Assembly: GCA_009746045.1 (NCBI GenBank)
Contig: RPFO01000080.1
Location: 2,354,315-2,418,314, forward strand
From: Mesostigma viride
Lineage: Eukaryota > Streptophyta > Mesostigmatophyceae > Mesostigmatales > Mesostigmataceae
DNA: 64,000 nucleotides
Reading direction: 5' to 3'
The notes under the pieces are model-generated. The model had not been told where the DNA came from. It saw only the letters and a list, made by a program, of their open reading frames with translations, and searched no databases. Below are positions 57,373 through 64,000 of this stretch, in pieces. Positions within the stretch are counted from its first letter, which is position 1. Each line of letters begins with the position of its first letter. The translations under genes were made by a program, and so were the position numbers.

Positions 57373-60300
57373 ACTGCTCACTGCTGCTGCTCCTTCCGTC
57401 CTTCCCCCCCTCCCACGCCCCCCACTGCACCCCACCCCACCCCACGGTGACGGCTGCCAGCTGCGCACTAACCCCAACCGCAGCCTGGTGGCAGGCGCGC
57501 GGTCCGAAGTGGAGTTGCTTCGCGACAAGCTGGAAGAGAATCAGCGGCTCTTCACCCATTCGTTGGCGCACGCGAACAAGTGGGTTGACGATATAAAGTG
57601 TGGTAGAGGGTATTGTTAGTGGGTAGGTTTTTACAGTAGCCCGTACTGCACGGTCGAGGGGAGTCCCTGTTAACACGCACAGGGCCAGGACGGAACGAGG
57701 TGATAGCCGCTCTTCCTTTTCTTTTTTCCCTTTTCTCTTTCGCCGGCTTAAAATTGGGATTTTTACCTGCTTAGTGGGTCCGAGCACAGGGGGGCTCTTC
57801 AGTCTGAATTTTACGTCTGGTTCCTGAGGGCATCAGGCCCCACTCCAGCTTGCAGACTGGGCCCAGTGTGTACCAAGCTGGAGGAGAATCAGCGCTGTGA
57901 TTTGACCCCGCATCATGGAAAGAAACCTTCGCGAGGATGCAGCGGTCATTGCTACTGCAGAAGGCCTTCCTAATGGCCACAGCACGTCACGCTCGCTCCC
58001 TCTCTCTGACCACCCCTGAGCATGACACATACGCCAGACTGTGAAAAGATGGCCTCTCGCGCACGCAGCACATGATGCTGCTGCAAAAGGCCTTTTTACT
58101 GTACCGCGGTTAAGCTCCTGGTTGCTCGCCCTTCTTCACGCTGCTCCCCCCGCCCCCCGCCCCCCCGAAAATATGTCGCTCCCTGCAACCCCCCCCCCAC
58201 ACACGCACACCAGGTCATGGAAAGAAAAAACTCGTTTGCGCTGGTTCCGCTCTCGCCTCCTCCCCCTTGTTGCCATTGTCACCCTCACTTACTGCCACAT
58301 TGCCAGAGGTCATGCGAAGAGCCCTAGAAAATTAGAAAATTAGAAAATTAGAAAATTAGAAGAAACCTAGAAAAAGAGGTCATTCGAAGAACCCTAGAAA
58401 GTCGGTTGCGCTTGGTCGACTGTCGCTTACTCCCACTCGTTGCCACATTGCCACCCTTGTTTGCTGCCGCATTGCCACATTGTAACACATTGTAAGTGAA
58501 TCGCCACAGGTCGTGGTAAGAGAAGCTCAGTGGTGCTTGGTCTGCCCTTGCTTACTTCCTCTCGCTGCTATTCCCACCCTCGGTTGCTGCCACATTGCCG
58601 CACTGCCGCATTGTTACTCCATTATTCCTTTATCGCCACAGGTCGTGGGAAGAGAAACTGGCATTTGCCCAGCAGACGCTGCTGCTGCAGAAGGCGTTCC
58701 TTAAGGACCACGGCGTGGGGCTCGCGCTCAACATGCAGGACCAGAAGCTGCCGCACTTGGTCAATCTGAATGAGGACCCGCTGGTGTCTGAGTGCCTCAT
58801 CTACTTTGTTCAGGTAACGCACCTCGTAGGGATATGTATACCCTAGTTTCACACACACGACAAGCGATACCTTGTACTAGGTCAATCTGGACAAGGACCC
58901 GCTGGTGTCTGAGTGCCGCATCTGTCGTAGACCACAACTTTGTGGTAACACCCTCGCGTCTGTACTCGTATAACTCATACATCAGATGTGTACAGCGATC
59001 CAAAGAATACAACACATAGTCATGCTAGCACCTGTATCTTTGTATACATACTCATACTGCTGTAGTATATGTCAACATGTGAACGTCACATCGGAATAGC
59101 TGCCCACAGAATACAACACCTGTTCACGCCACCACCTGTACCTTTGTATGTAGTAGTATGCTCATATATGTTAAGATGCTAACGTCACGTCTGTATTGCT
59201 ATGAACCATGAACCAACGCCCTCCGGTGTTCAGGAAGATAAACCAGACAATGCTATCATCGCGCCGCGGTATTCTTATCCACAAACCGCAATTCAAACCC
59301 CTCAAACAACAAACCAATCCCCCCATGACCAGGAGGGCAAGTCACAGAATGGTAACATCACGCCGGTATTCGTACTTGCAAAATCCCCCCCCCCCCCCCC
59401 TTGGCCCCCATGTCCAGGAGGGAAAGCTTTGTTAGCTGGCTTACATCGCGCCTGCATCGTTACTCACAAATCAGTCCCCAAAACAGCAACTCCCCTCCCA
59501 CCCCCACCCCCGTGGTCCAGGAGGGCAGGTTCTATGTGTTAGATTACATTATGCCTTTACTGTTACTCACGATCAATCCCGTAAACCACGACTCCCCTCC
59601 CCCCGCCACCCCCATTGTCCAGGAGGGCAAGACGGTGGTGGGCAGCCAGCCGGTCAACCTCCAAGACGAACACGCGATCACCCTGTCAGGCGTCCACATC
59701 CTGCAGACTCACTGCGAGCTTATCCGCTCCACTGGATCGCAAGCCGTCACGGTCACGCCGTGCTCCACCGAGGCGCTCGTGTTTGTGAACGGAGTCCGAA
59801 AATTTGCGGCCGTAGAGCTAGCACACTCGGACCGCCTCATCCTGGGTACGTGCCATCGTGCTCGAAACGCGGCTGTATTTGGATGCTATAGTTAACCCAC
59901 TCAGACCGCCTCACCCTGGGTACGTGCTCTCTATATACAACTCTGTTTGCTGGTGCACTAGTATGCTACTCGTAGCATCTAAGTATACTATGTTTTCTAT
60001 TATCGTTGACTCACTCGGAGTGCCTCATCCTTGGTGTTTCTTACATTTCATGCGGGACCGTGTCGATGGAACAACCTGGGACTGCGCGTACAATTTTATG
60101 GCGTTAGTTGGTATATCCTTATGAACGGACGAACAGTTAGTACTACCAGTATAATGAATGGACCACTGGATTAGTGTTGAAAGGTCGGGCAGGGGGCCAA
60201 GCTGGCTGGCTGGTAGGCAGGCATGCAGGGTGGGGGTGGAAAGGGGTGGGGTAGGCGGGGGGCACTTCAGGGTTTGGGGCTTGCACCTTTTTTCTCCATT

Positions 60301-63300
60301 TTCTTGTGAATTTCCTCGTGCGCGCGATACGTGTGAACCATATCTTTGTATCTGTTCAAGCCACAAGCGAATAATTATGTTATATACTGTGTATGAATAT
60401 TTATGTTACACCTAACTATTCTACCTAACCCTTAGGAATGTCCCATGCACACGGGCAGGTCTGAACCAGGTTTTGGTATTGGTTCAAGCCACACGCAAGT
60501 AACCATAATAACATCAGGAAGTTGATTCCTCTGCCTAACTCTAGAGCTATTGTAACTTGCCTGGGATACACGAGCAGGTGTCAACCAAATCTTCCGATTC
60601 CACGACCCGCTGGAGGCGGAGCGGCTGCGAGCATTAAAGGACCAGGCATCGGTCACCTTCTCGTCCAACAGCGGTGCCAGCAGTGACAAGGAACCTCGGG
60701 CGGTGGCGCTCGAACCAGATGCCAAGATGTTGCGGCCGATCTACGACTGGGACTTTGCCAAGAAGGAGCTTGCGGCCGCGCAGATTGAGGAGCTCAAGAA
60801 GGTGAGTGGGCGCAGGCATCTTTATCATTTCTTTATTCTTTAGGATATTTATAATTCCTCCCTTTCCTAACAAACAATTGCCATGAGACCTCTTTTTTCC
60901 CACTCACTAGGAGGTGCTGTGTTCCCTTTTTTTTCTTTTCCTAAGTAGGAAGTGCCGTGTTCCCTTTTTTCCCTATTTGTGAAGCGCCATGTTCACTTTT
61001 TTTTTTCTTCCTAACTTACAAGTGCCATGATCGCTCATGCTTGCATCTGCCACCTACTGCCTGCGCTTCCTTCAGGAACTGCTGGCACAACTCACGGAGC
61101 AGGAAGCCCAGCTGTACGAGAAGGCCCAGGACGTTGCCAGCCCGCCGGCCACCCCGGTCAAGGGCAAGAGCAAGAAGAGCTGGTGGATCACGAGCGATGT
61201 GGGAGAAGCGGAGCGCAGGGTGGGTGGCGGCTTCTTCTTGTCTGGCAGCCAAGGAATGCGCATCCTTCCCTGCTGCATGACACCCAAATCAGCAGTGTCA
61301 TGCAGCCAATTATTATCAAGGAGACAAGAAATTATTATACTCGTACTTGTAGCGTGCCTTGAATCGGCTCATTCATGGCTCGAGGAGTCTAGACACTGTG
61401 TTGCACTGTATCTCTTGGGAGATGGCATAAACAAACTGGATTCACATACTCCAGTAATTGATTAAGGAAATGGGATCCACATAACTGGAGTCGGAGAACA
61501 GTGAACTGAGGGAAACATGTTTGAAAGTCTTGCGGGTTTGTTCATTCTTCATGCTATGTGGACTGGCAACCGAAGAAAATATTAAGCTGTAAATGTGCTC
61601 TATTTTCTATATTCTCGTTTTGTTTCCTAATGTTACCTTTTGCCATGTTGACTTTTTGAGCACTTGAGTGTGTGGCATGGAACTGTTCCGGCTTCAAAGT
61701 ATCCACATCAAGGATTCTTGTTTTTCTGTGCTCAAGCTTCAGTTACGTTTAAGCTAACTGCTGACAATCTACCACAATTGCAAACTGGCTGGTCGAACAA
61801 AACAAACAAACAAACAAACAAACAAACAAACAAACAAACAAACAAACAAACAAACAAACAAACAAACAAACAAACAAACAAACAAACAAACAAACAAACA
61901 AACAAACAAACAAACAAACAAACAAACAAACAAACAAACAAACAAACAAACAAACAAACAAACAAACAAACAAACAAACAAACAAACAAACAAACAAACA
62001 AACAAACAAACAAACAAACAAACAAACAAACAAACAAACAAACAAACAAACAAACAAACAAACAAACAAACAAACAAACAAACAAACAAACAAACAAACA
62101 AACAAACAAACATGAATGCCGCCGCTGCTGCCACTGCTACCACTGCCAATGCCGCCACAACAAAAATACGATGAACAAATGAATGCATGCCCCGCAGAAG
62201 TCTGAGAGTGATGCCCATGCCAGCAGCACCAATGGAGAGCGTGACGAGGATGCCACCGCCGCTGCTGCTACCACTACAACGATTGGCAAACCGATCAGCC
62301 CATTCCGTAGTATTTGGAGCGAGGGCCGCAACGCGCTTCAGATGATCAGCTCGCCCGGGGCGCCCAGGCACGACCCTGACAGGGAGAGGGAAGGCGATGC
62401 CACAGCAGAAGGTATGAGTTACTTTTGCACGGTCTTGTGTGCTTTTCAAGTTTTCGCGACCCTAATCCTATGTTAAGTCCGTTTTAATGCTATGTCAGAT
62501 CAATATATGCTATTCTATGTAAATACTTTTGGGATGGTATCTATGAGCTTTTCATCCGCTTGGGCATGTAATGCTTATGATCTGCGTGCTTTTTATTTCG
62601 GCTTGGACTTGCATAATTTTCTCTTGAATGGCCTCGTGTGATTTCTAGAGCCAGGGAACTCAACGCTTCCTCAGAGGTCGCCCCTGCAATTCCTAGTTTG
62701 TTCTGTATAGTTTTTGTGTGGTTTTTGCATGGTTATTGTATGTATTTTGTGTGGTTTTTGTATTTTTTTTCTGTTTTTTGTGTGGTTTTTGGATGTTTTT
62801 GGATGTTTTTGGATGTTTTTGGATGTTTTTGGATGTTTTTGGATGTTTTTGGATGTTTTTGGATGTTTTTGGATGTTTTTGGATGTTTTTGGATGTTTTT
62901 GGATGTTTTTGGATGGTTTGTTGCTGCATCGGGGTGGTGTGCTTTTGTTGTGAATGATCTTGGTTTTTCATTAAGTATCCAATCATGATTTCATTATCAA
63001 GACAAGAGTTAGATATATCAATGGCGGATCGCTAAGTTTTTTTTCCAAAATGCCTATTCATGTTGCGTCCAATGACCTGTTCTTTACGCCCCCTACCACC
63101 TGGTCTTCTGCTCTTCTCCCTTCTTCTTCCCTCGCCACCATTCTGCCACCATCACCACCCCCGTGCCACCATCACCACTCAGCCAATTTTTCTTCCGTTT
63201 TTTTTCTCGCGAATTTGCTGCGGTTCTGGTTCCTTAGTCGATTCAGGCAACGGCACCCAAGTGAGCCCCCGCTTCGCCTGGTGGAACAACGGGGCCGGCC

Positions 63301-64000
63301 GGCCCACCTCCACACGGCCCGATGACAGCACGTCCACGGGCCCGGTGGCATCCCATCCTCGTCACACGCGCAGCGAGAGCCTGGCCAGCGTGGCATTTGC
63401 TGCCATGTCAGATATGGCCCAAGTCACCGGGGGTTTCCCTCCAGTGCCCCGGCGGCGGTCGGTTGACGAAGCGGGCGCGAGCAAGGAGGAGCTGAATAAG
63501 GTTTGGAGGGAGGGGGAGCGGGTGTCAATTAGGAAAGCAGAGAGTTGTGGAAGAAAGTGAGAAGATTAGGAGGAGCTGGTGACGGTTCAGCGGGAGAAGA
63601 CGTGGGGTTTGTACTAAGGGAAGCAGCCTTTTTTATACCTTGTACGAAGATCAGTAGCTGCACTAGGTATGCGGGGGGAATGGGATAAATAAATGATCAA
63701 GCTAGTGTAAAGTGATGAAGAAGTGGTCATTAGGACGTGGAGCATTTGGGTGTGCCTGTTGATCCCTTCTGGCCATGTTGGGATGTAGGGCCATCAACCA
63801 GGTCAAGGGATGGAGGGGAGGGCCCAGCGGATGGACCAGAGACGGTTGGTAAGAACAGAATAATAAAAGTGAGGTGTGCTGGGGGAAAGGAGAGACCAGC
63901 AGAAGAACCAGAAACGGTGGATAAAGAACAGCAGGATGGCGGGGGAGGCGTGCGGGGCGCTTTGCTCAGTTCTAAGGGGCAGGAAGGGAAAATGACGGTT
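41425..64000 (+). CDS. Kinesin-3 family motor with FHA domain (KIF1-like), 3' end beyond window
   Basis: ATP-driven microtubule motor, by family knowledge a plus-end transporter of membrane cargo. Exons: 41425-41728, 41894-41973, 43688-43739, 44956-45035, 46054-46137, 47862-47930, 49171-49272, 50231-50361, 54305-54491, 55556-55602, 56680-56830, 57461-57579, 58642-58813, 59623-59845, 60578-60801, 61076-61219, 62198-62411, 63247-63500. All are GT-AG and all phases agree: 2,637 bases, 879 codons so far. A Ser-rich head (1-45) precedes the motor (about 46-395): P-loop GQTGSGKS at 155-162, switch I NNTSSRAH at 267-274 (Ala where SSRSH is usual), switch [10 protein letters not shown] at 302-309, and [13 protein letters not shown] at the motor end. 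A coiled coil follows (about 410-470), then an FHA domain (about 510-625), coiled coil and Ser/Arg-rich tail. The gene continues to the right. FHA and order identify kinesin-3 strongly; the subfamily is not certain. Confidence 0.93.
41894..41973 (+). CDS. Kinesin exon 2
   Basis: Completes HG then [20 protein letters not shown], the usual motor beta strand with a Phe-Asp core. Donor gtaaga, phase 0. Confidence 0.85.
42160..42245 (+). repeat. Short duplication in kinesin intron 2
   Basis: Two imperfect copies of tttttacagtgctatgaggt (tttacagcgctatgatgttt) with intervening tagtgccat. The rest of 41974-43170 shows no gene. Confidence 0.6.
43178..43606 (+). repeat. 30-base array in kinesin intron 2
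   Basis: Fourteen copies of ggccaatgtcagcaatgcca plus ggycaagyct. All three forward frames are open because the unit is a multiple of three; I do not call a protein. Confidence 0.95.
43688..43739 (+). CDS. Kinesin exon 3
   Basis: 52 bases encoding [17 protein letters not shown], equivalent to the kinesin alpha-2 region before the P-loop. Donor gtagga. The 75 bases after the exon are duplicated at about 43822-43890. Confidence 0.85.
44327..44717 (+). repeat. 44-base array in kinesin intron 3
   Basis: Nine copies beginning tttgcgagtaaggggtagtg, period 44 (starts at 44331 and 44375). Confidence 0.95.
44956..45035 (+). CDS. Kinesin exon 4 (P-loop)
   Basis: [20 protein letters not shown], the nucleotide-binding loop. 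Donor gtacgt. A copy of the exon end plus donor lies at 45118-45160 and runs straight into a 27-base array. Confidence 0.95.
45150..45365 (+). repeat. 27-base array seeded by the exon 4 donor copy
   Basis: Eight copies of gggtacaaatatacatctga plus tgacaac. The first unit continues directly from the duplicated exon 4 end at 45118. Confidence 0.95.
45715..46045 (+). repeat. 16-18 base CCATGGCCCATCC array before exon 5
   Basis: About 20 copies of ccatggcccatccacc with C-run length variation, ending nine bases before the exon 5 acceptor. Confidence 0.95.
46054..46137 (+). CDS. Kinesin exon 5
   Basis: [19 protein letters not shown] and HAVEISM, the strand before MEIYNE. The acceptor tract is the end of a ccatggcccatcc array. 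Confidence 0.9.
46340..47038 (+). repeat. 44-base array with higher-order pattern in kinesin intron 5
   Basis: About 16 copies of actcccatagttaatgtatg plus gctatcaaggcactatgacacgac. The variant cgtaggtaatgc recurs at 46433, 46565 and 46741, that is at 3 and 4 unit spacings. Confidence 0.95.
47862..47930 (+). CDS. Kinesin exon 6
   Basis: 69 bases, [20 protein letters not shown] then SLR, the hallmark EIYNE segment. Donor gtaagc, followed by tandem copies of the junction. Confidence 0.95.
47926..48060 (+). repeat. Tandem copies of the exon 6 donor junction
   Basis: Units of about 26-34 bases (gagagtctgagggtaagcat plus aagggcag). The first unit is the real exon end and donor (gagcctgcgggtaagcataa). 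Confidence 0.9.
49171..49272 (+). CDS. Kinesin exon 7
   Basis: [20 protein letters not shown] and the helix ENLMAVGFQ, the loop 8 region of the motor. Donor gtgagt. Confidence 0.92.
49693..49950 (+). repeat. 48-base array in kinesin intron 7
   Basis: Five almost identical copies of caagcacccactcaccaggg plus aacctatttactattgaaccagtcaacc. Confidence 0.95.
50231..50361 (+). CDS. Kinesin exon 8 (switch I)
   Basis: [20 protein letters not shown] and a strand ending TSVI, leaving two bases that complete Asn of the next exon. Switch I reads SSRAH. Three copies of the exon end plus donor follow at about 50432-50475, 50540-50580 and 50625-50672. Confidence 0.93.
51352..51835. mobile_element. Foldback MITE in kinesin intron 8
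   Basis: Terminal inverted repeats ggcc..gtctacacggaaa at 51359-51377 and tttccgtgtagac..ggcc at 51811-51828. A central hairpin spans 51575-51671, centred on ttggtaaga/ccttaccaa. No transposase. A target duplication is not clear (gaa/taa at most). Confidence 0.7.
51829..53687. repeat. Large palindrome (inverted repeat, arms about 0.6 kb)
   Basis: Left arm 51829-51857 plus 52482-53054, loop 53055-53087, right arm 53088-53687. Arms match closely along their whole length (for example cctacgttggtatgtgaat at 52501 and its complement near 53620). They encode the same 65-codon frame on opposite strands as a by-product. Transcribed within kinesin intron 8, the RNA could fold into a long hairpin. Confidence 0.9.
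51858..52475. mobile_element. 618-base segment interrupting the left palindrome arm
   Basis: Flanked by acaact at 51852-51857 and 52476-52481. The right arm lacks the segment and has a single acaac at that point. Either an insertion with a 6-base target duplication or a deletion from the right arm. No inverted ends or coding sequence recognised. Confidence 0.6.
54305..54491 (+). CDS. Kinesin exon 9 (switch II)
   Basis: [35 protein letters not shown], then [13 protein letters not shown]. The usual DSKLTRLL reads DSVLTWLL here. Five acceptor-side copies lie upstream at about 53859, 53968, 54096, 54176 and 54222. Confidence 0.95.
54585..54676 (+). repeat. CT dinucleotide run in kinesin intron 9
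   Basis: About 45 uninterrupted ct units, followed by a short ca-rich stretch. Confidence 0.95.
55193..55428 (+). repeat. 25-base array in kinesin intron 9
   Basis: About nine copies of ccagtaggtccggttttcca plus gtagg (starts at 55261, 55286 and 55311). Confidence 0.9.
55556..55602 (+). CDS. Kinesin exon 10
   Basis: 47 bases, [15 protein letters not shown] plus two bases. Conserved motor core after the microtubule-binding helix. Donor gtcagt. Confidence 0.9.
55698..55823 (+). repeat. 63-base exact duplication in kinesin intron 10
   Basis: Two identical copies starting gtttgtgatatggatatgtg. A third strongly diverged copy may follow to about 55915. Confidence 0.9.
56572..56678 (+). repeat. 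15-base array forming the exon 11 acceptor tract
   Basis: Seven copies of ctgccccgttgccgg. The last ends at the real acceptor ccccgttgcag, so one unit differs from the splice site only by g to a. Confidence 0.9.
56680..56830 (+). CDS. Kinesin exon 11 (motor end, neck)
   Basis: [25 protein letters not shown], then [20 protein letters not shown], the neck and first coiled coil. The real donor gtgatt is weaker than that of its downstream copy (about 56949-57000, gtgagt). Confidence 0.93.
57461..57579 (+). CDS. Kinesin exon 12
   Basis: Acceptor gccag chosen by phase. [20 protein letters not shown], a coiled coil. Donor gtgggt splits the Lys codon that joins exon 13 as NKSWEEKL. Confidence 0.8.
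58642..58813 (+). CDS. Kinesin exon 13 (start of FHA)
   Basis: [16 protein letters not shown], then [20 protein letters not shown], the typical KIF1 lead-in and first FHA strands. Six acceptor-side copies between 57908 and 58540 and one donor-side copy at 58880-58935. Confidence 0.93.
59623..59845 (+). CDS. Kinesin exon 14 (FHA core)
   Basis: [38 protein letters not shown] and HSDRLILG, the FHA beta sandwich. Acceptor-side copies at about 59230, 59326, 59408 and 59515. Donor-side copies at 59895-59935 and 60008-60040. Confidence 0.93.
60578..60801 (+). CDS. Kinesin exon 15
   Basis: [20 protein letters not shown] closes the FHA domain. Then [20 protein letters not shown]. Acceptor-side copies at about 60330-60370 and 60456-60500. 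Confidence 0.9.
61076..61219 (+). CDS. Kinesin exon 16
   Basis: [20 protein letters not shown], then a Pro/Lys/Ser segment and [13 protein letters not shown]. Donor gtgggt. Four weak acceptor-side echoes (ggaagtgccrtgttc) at 60909-61035. Confidence 0.8.
61798..62111 (+). repeat. AAAC tetramer array, about 78 copies
   Basis: Uninterrupted aaac units over 313 bases in kinesin intron 16, about 90 bases before the exon 17 acceptor. The purity suggests recent expansion. Confidence 0.98.
62198..62411 (+). CDS. Kinesin exon 17
   Basis: [20 protein letters not shown] and [17 protein letters not shown], hydrophilic tail sequence, probably disordered. Donor gtatga. Confidence 0.75.
62785..62920 (+). 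repeat. 10-base GGATGTTTTT array
   Basis: About 14 perfect copies in kinesin intron 17, preceded by diverged tgtggtttttg copies from 62715. Confidence 0.95.
63247..63500 (+). CDS. Kinesin exon 18 (last visible)
   Basis: [19 protein letters not shown], then Ser/Arg-rich sequence ending EEELNK-like (KEELNK) at donor gtttgg. The gene must continue past the window. Confidence 0.7.
63501..64000 (+). other. Start of kinesin intron 18, no exon found
   Basis: Purine-rich. Contains loose repeats of accagagacggttggtaaga (63836, with a diverged copy at about 63895-63925) and a weak echo of the exon 18 end near 63566 (gaggagctggtg). The next exon lies to the right of the window. Confidence 0.5.

Noticed and set aside
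61732-62449. 226-codon frame of repeated Cys-Leu-Phe-Val
   Set aside because: Reverse translation of the AAAC array; simple repeat, not a membrane protein.

Overview
This is nuclear DNA of an intron-rich eukaryote. The evidence is many short exons with GT-AG borders and consistent phases, a non-LTR retrotransposon, dense simple repeats, and no bacterial operon structure. The + strand gene is a kinesin-3 with an FHA domain, a family I understand to be absent from land plants, so a protist or alga is more likely than a plant. I cannot name the species.

Layout. Positions 1-3,660 are a transposon nest: several copies of a non-coding repeat family, one of them split by an internally deleted non-LTR (LINE) retrotransposon that still has a 487-codon reverse transcriptase frame. 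Positions 3,660-5,920 hold no gene I can support. From 39,782 down to about 5,949 runs one minus-strand gene. I join 25 exons (7,518 coding bases, about 2,505 residues) whose phases all agree. It encodes a very large, mostly coiled-coil protein with low-complexity segments and a globular C-terminal third; I do not recognise the family. Positions 39,783-41,424 are a shared 1.6 kb head-to-head upstream region. From 41,425 to beyond the right edge runs the plus-strand kinesin-3 gene, with 18 exons and 879 codons visible.

The introns are the most unusual part. They make up about 78% of the minus-strand gene and 88% of the kinesin gene. In about half or more of them I see serial, degenerate, same-orientation copies of the neighbouring exon-intron junction: the last 20-60 exon bases plus the donor, or the acceptor plus the first 20-70 exon bases. 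Several tandem arrays begin at, or are built from, such a junction copy. The introns appear to have grown by repeated duplication of splice-junction segments followed by minisatellite expansion. Other intron passengers are a near-perfect palindrome of about 0.6 kb arms with a 33-base loop in kinesin intron 8, an adjacent foldback MITE, a TIR-like element near 30.4-31.6 kb, a LINE 3' end near 12.05 kb, and an AT-rich block (14.56-15.44 kb) with short open frames unlike the surrounding DNA.

The two genes are divergent neighbours. A kinesin-3 motor and a giant coiled-coil protein could both serve cytoskeletal or transport roles, but that link is inference from position only. All calls come from reading the sequence; no database search was run.
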